Shown here piece after piece: positions 1 to 11,600 of a stretch of DNA of 64,000 nucleotides (its first letter is position 1; every line of letters starts with the position of its first letter). A program made the translations under genes and the position numbers. The stretch spans positions 303,036 through 367,035 of the forward strand of contig NW_024067928.1 of assembly GCF_009389715.1 (NCBI RefSeq). Reading direction: 5' to 3'. The stretch comes from Phoenix dactylifera. Taxonomy: Eukaryota > Streptophyta > Magnoliopsida > Arecales > Arecaceae. The notes under the pieces were generated by a model, which saw only the letters and a program-made list of their open reading frames with translations, searched no databases and was not told the DNA's origin.

Positions 1-188
1 GGTTAAATCAGCATATGGAGTATCTCTCAATATTTTTTGATTTCAAGGACTTTCTAGTTGCATCATTTATCTAGATCCCAATGCAATGGAATGAGACCAA
101 TCAAAAAACATTTAATTGATTGTGCACTTTTCTTCCTCTTTCTTCCTCTCAAGTTAAGCCTACTTATAGTATAAATTGGTTTATTTCA

Positions 189-333
189 TAGCTATATAAC
201 AAGCTGGATGACAAACCCAACATGCAATACAGGGCATGGGCTAGAGATTACCCTACTTCAGTGCGCACATCTGCTAATACGGAGCTGGACCCTAAGGTAT
301 TATTTCGTATCTCCTTCCTACTTCAGTAGACAA
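189..333 (+). CDS. Probable internal or penultimate exon of an unidentified gene (partial)
   Basis: A pyrimidine-rich stretch ending in TTTCATAG at 188 precedes an open frame starting CTA TAT AAC AAG CTG GAT and running without a stop to CCTAAG at 333, where GTATTA gives a possible donor. The product is hydrophilic and protein-like, including the stretch RAWARDYPTSVRTSANTELD. I do not recognise the family. If this is an exon, the gene enters from left of the window on the plus strand and ends soon after. A terminal exon could begin after the AG at 377 or after the AG at 389, each giving only a few residues before a stop. If the donor is not used, the frame reads on for about 11 codons to a TAG. 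Codon composition and the good acceptor are the only evidence; no ATG or upstream exon is visible. Confidence 0.4.
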
Positions 334-390
334 TGGAAACCCACTAAAGGTTCAGTCACAACCAAAATCTGGTTCAAAGGAGATATTTAG

Positions 391-1950
391 TGGGACCCCA
401 ATGGTTAGATGCTGAGCGTCGAGCATCCAGATTGCAGCTGTAAAATCTTCTTCCTTGACTTGTTTGACTCACCATGCAAGATGACAACTAATGAAGCATG
501 GACATGGGTACAGCATTGGGACATGACACAATACAGATGCATTATTAGAGAAAATATTGAATAAGTAGGATACAATATGATTAGTACACAACAATAAATT
601 TATATATATATATATTACCTCTATATGTTAAAAAACATCCAATTAGGATAGTGGTCTGCGAAGATAATATGGTCCATACTTTATATAATAGAATCAACTT
701 CCATAAACTTATCATTTAGTCATCATTCAAATGCATAGAGACCAACCTGTGCTCTCCATTGTGATACCAACATCACAAACTCCAAAAGTAACCATTTATT
801 ATTAAAAGGAATATATTCTAAGAAAAGAAAGAACAAAAGGCACCCCCCTCCATTCCTAGAAGAAGGAGGAAAGTATCTAAGTGTATCCACTAAGTATCCC
901 AAGTGTTTTTCATTTTTTTTAATTTTGAAATGCTGGACATTTAAAAACATAAATATGGGATGAATATCCCCAAAGTATCTGACAAGTATCATATCCAATA
1001 CTTATCTGATATCATACAATATGAATTGTCCACGCTTCCTAGATGACAACCCTATACTCTTAAGCACTACTTATGATTAAGAAGAGTTACATGTGCTCCA
1101 TAATTTCACAATCTGAAAGCATAAACTGTGATTTATACGCTATTAATCTTTCCTGTACCATGCTTTTAGTGAGATGATTTTTCTCTTTAACAACATATTT
1201 CAAACTGTATCAAAAAAAACACCATATTTTAAACATGATTCCAGATGCTATATGCAAAAGTGAAAAAAAAACTTGCACTAGTTATGCATGAAAAAGTGAA
1301 ATAAAACTTGCAATTTATGCAGTGCCCTCTCAAAGAGCTATACGCAAAAGGTTTTCATTATGTTAACTTCCATGGAACATATGTTCTAATATGCATGCTT
1401 ACAGTATGACGGTGAAGATACTGCATGCATAATGCAACAATGTCTAAAATTTACCGGTACCGGTTCGGCATACCTTGGTCTAAATTATTATCCAACACAT
1501 CGGAAAAGACTAAAGAGGGATCAAGAGAGAAAAATGGTACTTAATTGTCTTTGTTTTTTCCCTTGGGAAAACGGAGGAGGTTATCCCCCACCTAGCCACC
1601 TGTCTGAGAAAATTGTACTTAATAATCATCATCATAATGATCCTTTTAGACTGATGTAAGCCAGCAAGATCACTTGATGCAATCTTTAATACATTTTAAC
1701 AGTATATCTTTCCGAATAAAAGTTACAATAAGAACTAAATGATTTTTGCAGGCAAGAAAAAAATCCTCCAATTTATTATAGATCTGACACAAATAAGATG
1801 AAAACCCAAGAATATATGAAACATAGCATCAGCTTGCTTATCTTTTTTAAATAGAACTGTTGCAACCAAGTCCTAGAAAACTCATTGATATGCCTAGATA
1901 TTCATTTTATTTAACTAAATGGAAACAAAGAAACTTCTTGGAACTTTTCA
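391..1950. other. Gene-free stretch, AT-rich
   Basis: No convincing exon was found. It holds a TA-rich run near 600-620 and a segment at about 870-1030 with recurring AGTATC / ATATCC words that looks like a decayed dispersed repeat. Short open frames here have no protein-like composition. Confidence 0.4.
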
Positions 1951-1953
1951 TAC

Positions 1954-2077
1954 CTTTCAGACCTTCAGGAGCAGCTGCTCTTGTGGATTGTGTGATCCTC
2001 AAACTAGGCATACAAATATTTCGACATCCAATGCCACAAATGGAACCACCGATAGAGAAAGAAAGGAACTGCATCAT
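1954..2077 (-). CDS. Candidate exon of an unidentified minus-strand gene
   Basis: Read on the minus strand, two adjacent ATG codons (2077-2072) open a frame of 41 codons that reaches a good donor, AAAG|GTATGA, at 1954/1953. The residues are rich in Ser, Gly, Cys and Arg with almost no acidic residues (for example SIGGSICGIGCRNICMPS), and then RAAAPEGLK. This is compatible with an organelle transit peptide. Without splicing the frame continues 12 more codons to a stop. The plus strand also has a plausible acceptor here (CTTTCAG at 1960), so the orientation is not settled. I could not find the next exon or name the family. It may belong with the leader-like sequence at 4640-4400. Confidence 0.25.
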
Positions 2078-2469
2078 CACTGAGCTATGGTTTGGAATGT
2101 GTCACTGTGAAGAGGGAAAGACATACCAAAAAAGACCAAAAGACGAAAACAAAAGGGTCAAAAAGTGAAAAAAGTGGGAGAAAGAAAGTATAATTTTTGA
2201 GGATGTTTTAGATAGTATTACAAAATATAGACTATTGTGTCCAATCCGATGCAAATAAAAGACCAACAACTTCAATCAGAACGAAATAAAGGGGCTTTAC
2301 AACCAAATATTAGTGATGATTAGTTATGAATCATATTTTGACAATATTGTTTTGGAATTAATTGTATATGTTTTCTCCAAAAACCGTACTATTTCAAATA
2401 ATGTGTTGCTTTAAATGGTAAAATTCAAGGCTTTAAATCCCATCCTAGTGGTTGTGTCGATCGAGGTAA

Positions 2470-2792
2470 AAACCCTCCATCTCTCTCTCCTTCTTCTTTC
2501 CTTTATTTCTTTCCATCTTTATTTGTTTCTTTTTCTTCTTTATTTCCTTTCTTCCTCCTTTCCTTTTTGTTCTTTCTTTTTATTCTTCCTTCCTTTATTT
2601 CTTCCCTTTTTCTTCTTTCTTTCCCTTCTTCCTTCTTTCCTTCCTTTCTTTTTATTCTCCCTTCTTTCCTTTATTTCCTTCCTTTTCTTCTTCTGTTTTT
2701 CCTTTCTTTCTTTTTATCCTCCCTTTCTTCCTTCCTTTCCTCTTTCTTCTTCTTTCTTTTCTTCTTTCCTTCCTTTCTTATTCTTCTTCCCG
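2470..2792. repeat. Long polypyrimidine tract (TTTC/TTCC-rich)
   Basis: About 320 bp consist almost wholly of C and T on the plus strand, in irregular TTTC, TTCC and CTTT units. Both long open frames across it (Phe/Leu/Ser runs) are by-products of this composition and are not genes. Such tracts can form triplex (H-DNA) structures; that consequence is general knowledge, not something seen here. Confidence 0.85.
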
Positions 2793-2892
2793 ACATGGCT
2801 GGTTTTCGGAGTCCTAACCCCATCCCAATCCTATTTTCTCAGGGGATAAGACGAGATGGGCAGGACAACCCCCATCCCTCCAGGATTTAAAA

Positions 2893-3154
2893 TATTGGTA
2901 AAAAATTCATAAATTTTCCTAAGTGTGAGAGAAATATTGCAATAAAAGAGAAAAATGAGGTATTCTAATCTCTACCTTATCTTTTTCTTCATATATATGT
3001 ATGTATATATTTTCATTTACATCATCGTAGCAGGACCCTACTTTTTCTCTCTCATCATTCTTTATTTTTCTTTTTGCTTTTGTTTTGATAAGGACTTTCT
3101 TTGTCTTGTAGTTTAATATCCTATTGCTATCATGATAGATACCCTATAGAGCAC

Positions 3155-3187
<33 letters not shown>

Positions 3188-4370
3188 GCATATATTGTTA
3201 CTCACATTCACATTATGCTCTTTTTGTTATAACTCCCTTATCTCAAGACAAATAAATCAATAAGCTATTGGCTTACATTGCTTCTACCTCTATTGAGGTT
3301 CAATGGAGATTGGAGGTACTCCCCATGGAATAGGTTTCGATCCCCTAGATGTCACTGTCTTGACCTGCTTCATAATGTCGAGCATTAATCTTTTATAAAT
3401 TTAAGATTAAATTAAGTAAATATTTCTTGTTAGGTCAATTTATTATCTTTGAGAAATTTTTTCACCTTGGCAACCCGTATAATATAATCCTGTCTCAGTC
3501 TCTAGCGATGCTATTAAAGTTGTTCATTTTGTGTCCGCTTGATGCAGACATAAGGGACATCCAAAACAGATGTTTTTTGCTTTCAGTTATTCAAATGTTA
3601 CAGCTCAAATGATGAACAATGCACACCATGCCTATCATGGGATCTACACTTGCAGGATTAAAATCTCGATAAATACCATGAGAATCTTAGCTCGACACTC
3701 TCCGCATACACGTGTGCCTTCGTGTGTCTAACTGGCCTAATTTCCCTTAAAAGATGAGAAACTGTGCATACCCCCTTGAAAGCTTGAAGCTTGCTTGCGT
3801 GCCCGTACCATTATCCCCCATTGCAACAATCTAAGCTGGCTTTAGCAAGGGTTCAAGTGCCAACGATTCCAGGTCATGCCTCTCATGCTATGATGTCCTC
3901 TGCCAACACTAGGCTTGCATGCGAGCTGCAATAACTTGCCCTTCGCATGTTATCGACCTGTGCCGGTCTGGCACGATTAGATACAGCTAAGTACCCCCAA
4001 TTCCATTCTTATGATTCAGAGTTTCCATGAAAACCAATGATCAAAACTGCACATCCCAAAACAGAAGGGTACACACAGTCTTTCCCCTTTGAGAAAATTC
4101 ATGAAGAGATGAACTGAACTATGCTCACTCCTGATAAGAAATAAATTCCATCCCTCAACCAAAGATCGACTAATAAAGTAACTGATAGTAGAGAGGGGGA
4201 ACAAAACAGATGTAAAATCCAGTTCCGTACTTTTGACACATTTACAATCTGTTTCGTTTTTCTTGAGAAAGATTGACATCCAATCTGAATAACCAGCCCA
4301 AGTTAACCGGTCGGCTCAACACTCCGGGTCAGATTCTAATTACTATTAACAATCGAAATATCAAGAAAGA
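2893..4370. other. Gene-free stretch with a CT microsatellite
   Basis: AT-rich sequence with a (CT)n run at 3155-3182. The part from about 3640 to 3990 is more GC-balanced and wordy, and looks like a decayed transposon, but no diagnostic end or protein motif was found. Confidence 0.4.
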
Positions 4371-4384
4371 GGGGGGAAAAGATG

Positions 4385-4645
4385 AAAGAGAAACATTACC
4401 AACACCTAACGAGGGCGACAACCCGTCATGTCGTCGAACGGGTCCAAATGACGAGATTGCGCCTGAAGGAACAAAGATTAGAAACCGACGCCATGAAGAA
4501 TCGAGAGAGAGAAGAAGAAGCCACGGGGAAAGGTAGAAGCCCGTTAAATGAAGGGGAGAGCCTCGACAAGGACGCTCTCAATGGCACAAGACGCCATAGG
4601 TTGTGGTCCCCACTAAGCGTCCGGTTTGCCTTTTTATTGAGGGAA
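4385..4645 (-). other. Leader-like sequence with short ORFs, possible 5' end of a minus-strand gene
   Basis: On the minus strand this GC-richer island reads as a CT-rich leader (CTTCTTCTCTCTCTCGATTC) followed by ATGGCGTCG at 4493, a start-like context. The frame encodes 22 residues (MASVSNLCSFRRNLVIWTRS and two Thr) and stops. An upstream 17-codon frame starts at 4597 (MASCAIESVLVEALPFI). A GT-type donor (TTG|GTAATG) follows near 4401. The sequence resembles a promoter-proximal exon with small uORFs, and the exon at 2077-1954 might follow it, but no continuous reading frame joins them. The assignment is inference. Confidence 0.25.
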
Positions 4646-4679
4646 TATGTGTCCAGTTTGTAAAGGAATCTACATTATA

Positions 4680-4856
4680 TACATATATATACATATATAA
4701 TTTTTTTATTCTCAATTCGAGAAGCCTGGGTAAAAATTAAAATGCTTTAGGTATCGAATAAAAAATATATATATATATATATACATACATGTATGTATGT
4801 ATGTACGTATGTATACATACGTATATATGTTTATGTATGTATGTGTATATATATAG
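4680..4856. repeat. TA / TATG microsatellite cluster
   Basis: Interrupted runs of TATA, ATACATAC, GTATGTATG and TATATA between 4680 and 4856. Tyr/Ile-rich open frames here come from the repeat. Confidence 0.85.
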
Positions 4857-5039
4857 ATTTCTGTGCTGGCATGGTTAATAATGTTCTGTACCGAGGCTTT
4901 ACTCAAACATTCACCTGACTACATTGCTTAACTACGTATAATTTATCAAGCAAAGCTCTGAAAACCATAAAATTAACTTGATAAAAACGCTAAAATCATA
5001 GAAATCTCATTGACCTTAAGCACAATGAAAACTTTTCAA

Positions 5040-5245
5040 GTTTGTCCGCCGAGCATTTGCTCTTTCAGATAGCTGCGCACTGCACAATAAGTCCCTACAT
5101 ACAGGCACTCGAATCCGCTGGAAAGCCCCTCTTTCTTGTTGCACCAGCTGCGCCTCCGCATCGCCGACTCTTCACCGCTAGAGGACGGAGGCACTGCACC
5201 AGCCGCGCGGAGCAATCGGAGGAACAGATTTATGCCGACTGAGAC
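5040..5245. other. GC-rich island downstream of the flippase subunit gene
   Basis: About 200 bp clearly richer in G+C than the flanks, open on the plus strand for 66 codons (5042-5242), with an Arg/Ala-rich, low-information product. It lies about 380 bp beyond the stop codon of the ALIS gene. It could be an unannotated exon, a decayed gene fragment or a repeat; I do not recognise it. Confidence 0.3.
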
Positions 5246-5623
5246 AAAGTCTCGCTTAACAAGTTGAAAAACAAAGCCAGTGTTTCAGTTGGTGGAAAGA
5301 AATCTGAGGCCAATGGAGGAATCTGTTGTTCCCTTGATCTCGAACAACCATATCCTCGTAAAAAATGGATTAGCATTACAAAGTTAAATATCTGGGCTGC
5401 CAGAGTCATAATTTGGCACTGAAAGAAAGAAGATGTATGATTTCTTTAAACTAAACTATACATGCATTTAGTGAAAGTCTAGCCTCTCCATACAAATCCA
5501 TCCCCCTCCTCAGGTACATAGCCAATTGCAACTCATATACATTTCCATAGATCTGAGTAGACGAAAATATACATGCCAAAATATGAGACAGGTCATTTGA
5601 TCATATCACAAATCTTGGAGACA

Positions 5624-8600
5624 TTAATATCCTAGAGGACTTCTGTTCCATGACAAATATGAAGGATCACCAAGTTTCCTGCAAAATTAGAAGGAATAAA
5701 TCAAGGACACTACTAACAAGAAATATAACATTGCTTTTGCAACATTCAAACTACTTTCAGTTAACTTTGACATCAAGTTCCAGAGTCAAGAGTGTATTGT
5801 ACCGAATCAAATGTTCACTACATTCCAAAGCCTCACTAGTACCAACTCATCGCAAGTCAGATGTACAGATCAACCTAGCATTGCTTCGTCCTAAAGCATG
5901 TTTACCATCGCGTAATGACACATGTATTGATACAATTGATACTTATTTGACCATTTTTTGTTACCTTTTTGCTTCCTAGTGTGGCTAATTATTTATATAC
6001 CAAAATGCATGCTTTTCATGTGAATATGTACATGCCAGATAATTTGTAGTGTTAGATCTAGATGTGTATTGATCATTGTATAGCCAAAACAGTTTGCATG
6101 AGAAAACAAAAATAAATTTATGAGGGTTTGGAACCTTTCCTTGCCTATTTGCAACATGTGTGAGCACAGCATGGTTCCACAACATTTCCTCCAAGGACAA
6201 CTGATACAACACTAATATGTGATACTATATCCACAAGCTGTATGATAGAACCCAATTTGACTTGGTTCAACCCAACCTGACCAGAACCACTCGAATTCAG
6301 ACCAATCCTAATTGATATAGCTAACCAACAGAACCTAAGAAAATCAACCAGACCAACATGACATATTAGGCTCAACTAGATCCGAGCCACCCAACTTCCT
6401 TGAAACTTGATTTGGAACAAACAAATTAAGCCATCAGAATTGCAGTTCAAATCCAGAGGCATCAACTGTCGAATTGCACTCACCAACCTAGAGTTTATCA
6501 AATCGTGCTTTAGACACATCCCAGTCTCTTCGTAACATATGTGCCCCTGGGAGAAGAAAGATTTTACGGCATATATTTTTGCATACCTAGAGAACATAAT
6601 AATATCTTTCTACATGTTATGCCAGTACATAAACAGGCGTTAAAGATTGTCCTCAAGCATATAAATGATTTTATGCATTTAATGGGATGTTAGACCGCTG
6701 AACAGCTAAAATTATACAGATTTTAGAAAATGTCATTTACATAAAAGTGACAATTAAAAATAACAATAATTAAACACAATCAGTTACCTAATTAGAATTT
6801 ATATGTTCATTCTATGGGCTTAACTTACTATCAGTTTTATAAAAAAAAATAATATAGAAGTCATAGGAGGTACCACAATACAGACATAATGTAGCGGTAG
6901 TAGTTAGTCCAGACAAGAATAAATAGTGTTTTGGTTGCCATGGATGAATGTTAAAAAATACAAACAGGAGAGCATTTAAATATAGAAAGGTCAAAAGTGA
7001 AGTTAAGAAATAGTGAATCAAAGAGAACAATAACCTTCCTTAACTGGTGGAGCTACCAAAAAACCAGCTCGATAATCATTAGAATAGACCATAAGGTCAG
7101 ATGCAAATGAAGCAAAAGATTACTTTTTCTCACATTTTAGCATGTTTAGGTGTATTTATATGAACGAAGATCTAGGTCATGCAATGCCTTGAAAGAAATA
7201 AACACTCTTTAAAATAAAACAAAAACTATACTTTGATGTTTTAATAAAATTTTAAACTGATAGTCGAATAAATTTAATTTTGCAAACATACACTTTATAA
7301 ACATGTCCCAACTAATCAGTTAAGTGGATTATACAGCTGCTTAAGCAACAAAGTGGACAATAAAATGGCCAGGCAGATTAAGGAGCAGCTAAACAGGAAG
7401 CAGGCACCATTGAAGGGTTGACGAACAGAAAGCCATTTAAGTAGCCATTTAAGCACCTAAGCATCCATTTTTGGGTGTCAGCACAATACAAACCATACAA
7501 TATTGTATACCTTGACTGCCATATTGAGCACATACAAATGCTAGAAATGTAGCTATCTGGTGCAAGTACAGTAATGAGATATGAACAATTGGCTAAAAAA
7601 GGCACAAGAGATATTGACAATGAGGTAAGAAATAATGACAATGTTGTTACCTCATAAAGAAGACACCTCATTCAACTAATATTATTCTCCCGAGTAACTC
7701 AAAACTTGTCCAGGAGGAAGCAAGTAAACCTCGAAAGAGATGTGCTAGACCCTCAACGAGGTTTCGGTATGATACACATGTATAATAATCCATCTTTTCC
7801 ATTTATACATGTAAATAAACTTCATCTTGACACGAATGATCCACGGATTTGACCTCTTCCCATATCACCATTGGCTAAAATAACATTTTGAAAGGATCTA
7901 TGATTTTACTGTATAGCCTTTCAACTATTACTGATTTAAAAAAGCCACCATAGAGGAGTTGTAGTTCTTAGATATGGATCCAATTGTTTAAGAGAAAGGT
8001 TAAGTCTATTAACGATATTTAGCCTAATCTCACACCCAACCACACAAGGTTTGTCTCTCTCAGTAAACAATTGGATCAACAACTAGCTACATAAGCATAC
8101 TTTAAACAACATTGTAAAAGAGCTACATACGTCTACATGGTTTACTTTCTCCTCCCTGGATGGGGCCTGACCCAACTCCAATGGTATTGGTTTAGTCATT
8201 CATGAATTAACAATACCTACACACTAATTTTCTTGAACTGATCTAATATCAACTACTTCTACCAAAGTACCAATTACTCTTCATAGTGTCATCCATGTTT
8301 TGATGTAGGATCTAAGGATTAATTAAAAAATTCTTTAAGATAATGACCAGTCAATGTTAAAATTTCTGCATCTATGAAGATCTTCCCAAAAAGTTGTCAT
8401 CACATTGCAATTTATGGAAGCAAAGTTTCATCTAATAAGATAATTATGTGTTACCTTTCAACATGATCACAAATGGATGTGCTTTAATAAATAAAATTAT
8501 TCTTCTCAAAATATAAGCATGTCAACTCTGCAAATAAGAAAGTGTATTACCAAAAGTACATACTTTTCCTCAAGTACTCGAGATTAGCTATGACAAAACC

Positions 8601-11600
8601 ATCTTTAATCTTAAGAGCGAAGTTGGCATTGAAAATGTTAGATAAAGTTTCTTCTAATATTGGTTGTTGCTGATGGACATCTATAGCAGTACTCACCTTG
8701 GTTTTACCAAGTATACCACTGTGAATGCTGCAGCCAAAAAAAAGCATGATCCTCCAACAGTGAGGTATGCAATGCCAAGGAAGTCATTCTTTCCTCCAAG
8801 CCAGCTTGTGGTAGAAAGCACCAGTTTCTTTTTACCATTGAAACTATAAGTGTTGTAATTGTTCTTTAATGTCACTGTTATAGAATCATTAGCTTTAAGG
8901 TCCACCTCTATCTTCCCATACAACTTTCTAAATGTTGGAAGGGCTGCCGTACGCATCCAAACAATGAGGTCCTCCTGCTCGCTCAACTGTTTACGTACGA
9001 AACAAAGAAGATCAATATAGTGTAAAGTCAAAAGATATACTTAATAGCAAGAAAACTCAAGGAAGCGCATTTAGAAGGCAAGCGAAATTAAGCCAACAGA
9101 TATAAAGTAGGGACATCTGAGAGAGAGGTTTTGCTTATAAGGGCAAACGATTAAGGAAGCAAAGAGGACAGCAGTTAACTAGAATGATGGAGAAATAGTG
9201 CGCATTAGTGAAGATGTAAGAGATTTATATTATTCTCCATTCAAGATCAACCCACATGGTAGCAATAGCCTCTCTATAGAGATGCTGGAGAACTTCAGTG
9301 GTCTTAAACACAAACCCCATGTATGTCTTGTACGAAATATAAGCAGGAAAATAAAGAAAAGACTTACGGATTTGTTTGGATCAAGTTTTGCACCGCCAAT
9401 TAGAGATCCATTCTGGAAGTTCTTAGGATAGACATCCTTTCCAAACTTGTGGTCCCTATCGCTCTTCCAGGAAATGCCCTTCTTATTCACCATTACATTT
9501 TCATTGCCCTGTTTGAAGCTGTAAGTATCATTAAATAAGCTCCAGGCTATGAGGCCACAAGGAACAATTGGAGAACCATCTGCTGTGGTTTTTTCAGGAT
9601 CACAACCACTAGTCTCACTTGCCTCATCAGCAGACCTCAACTGTGCATCATTCCGGCTCTTTACATACCTGAATTTAAATGAATGTACCAATTAAGCAGA
9701 AACCGTATCTGCATCTCCATAACTTATACATTTTCTTGGTTGAGAATCTAAAGCACTCTAGGTTATATTTTCTTTGTTGAATATATAAAGCATTGCTCGA
9801 GATATGGTGTTTATATAGAAACTATTTAATCCAATGACGGAACTACTAGTAAGGAGTATGTCACGCCCCAGATCCGGAGCATGACACGACCGTGCTACCA
9901 AGGGGTACAATCCATGATAATACGAAGCCAAACATTACATCTTAGATTTCAAATCCATCTTAACTTCCAAATTCATCTCAAAGAAAATAGAATAAATAGG
10001 AATCCAATTTCATTATCCACTAAATGCAACCAATATTGGTTCAGAGCAACTAAATCCAAACATAAATACCAAACCCATAATCTTCAAAATTTAAAAAATT
10101 CTAAGCTACAAATTCATAATCAACTGAAGAACTAAAGTTCTATTATACAGATCGCCAAGCTTGCTAGCATGAACTCCAAGCTCGAAAAATTCTTCGTCCC
10201 TATTGACCCTATTTGTCTAGAGAGAGAAAAATAAAAATAGAGATATATGAGCGACACAGCTAAGTAAGTAAATCTTACATTACCTTATCGGATTCCAGCA
10301 TATGTTTTTTTTCATGTTAATGCATCATTTAGGAAAAATAACAGATTTTACAAAATATAAAGCATTTCTTAGTACAGTATATTAAAACAAGTCATAAAAC
10401 AAATCATGCATGAACAAATCATCCATATTTCATAAACATAATTCAAAGTTCATTTTGAAAATATATACATAAATCATTCTTCTACCATTTAGCCATATCA
10501 TAGTTCAAAATATTACTCATAGATATTCATGCTACGGTCACTTTATATCCATGTCAGGGTTCGTGTTCGTAATCAACAAAGATTTTTGCTTTGTATGCCA
10601 ACTTTATACCCACTGACGAGGCCTGTGTTCGTATGGATGCTAACTCCGGATGTCAATTTTTCTAATTATAAGGATCATACATAGCTATATGAGAGCCTTT
10701 AGAAAACTTATATCTTTTTCTTAAAACATACACATATATAGACGAAAAATCCTAAATGGTATGATCAAATTCATATTTCATAACAAAGCTATTTTCGCCA
10801 AAATATTTATAAAACTATTTTTCGCAATAAAGCATGATACTTCCGCAAGCAAATTTTATGCACGAAAAATATGATCATTTGAAAAATAATGAGAGCAAGA
10901 TCTACTTACCGCTTTTGTCTTAGACTGTGAGACTTCGCTAGGCAACTCCACTAGACCTATTTAAAGACATTAAAAGTGAGATTAATTTATATTCGAATTA
11001 AAATAATAAGAAAAGAAAACAATTGGTTGGGTGACAATGTTCGGCGGCTCCAGGCAGGTCAGGTCTAAACAACTCGATCAATGAATCATAGAATATGGAC
11101 TCGATCAGGGCTAAGGTCGTTTGACAAAGTCCATCATCAGTAAACTCCAGGAACACTCAACAGGACCGAAATGATCGGTCCAATAGACAGTTCGGACACC
11201 AAGACAGTTTAAGGACTCATTTCATGGAGGTCAACTCGGGTTCGTAAATCGAGTCGACAGGATCCTATACTGGGATCCATAATTTTTTTAGAGAGAGAAA
11301 GTAGAGAGAGGAGAGAGAAGAGAGGCTCTCTTCTTTCCTAAAATAGGGGAGAGCCAATCTCTCCCTCTGTTCTTGGATCGGACAGTGGCAACCACCAAAG
11401 CGGCTGAACCCCCAGCGACGACGGCCACAGGCAGCCCTTTGGCCGCGGTAACACCAACAACGGTGGTCGGCCGAAGAAGAGAAAAAGGAGAAAAAGAAAT
11501 CATCACGATCAACCCCTTAATCAACCTTTACCATAGTTATTTTCCTCACCCACAACCGCAAGATCACATGGGTCCTAGACAGCGGCAAAGCTCGGCCAAA

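Noticed and set aside
2415-2890. 144- and 107-codon frames rich in Phe, Leu and Ser
   Set aside because: They lie in the polypyrimidine tract and reflect its composition.
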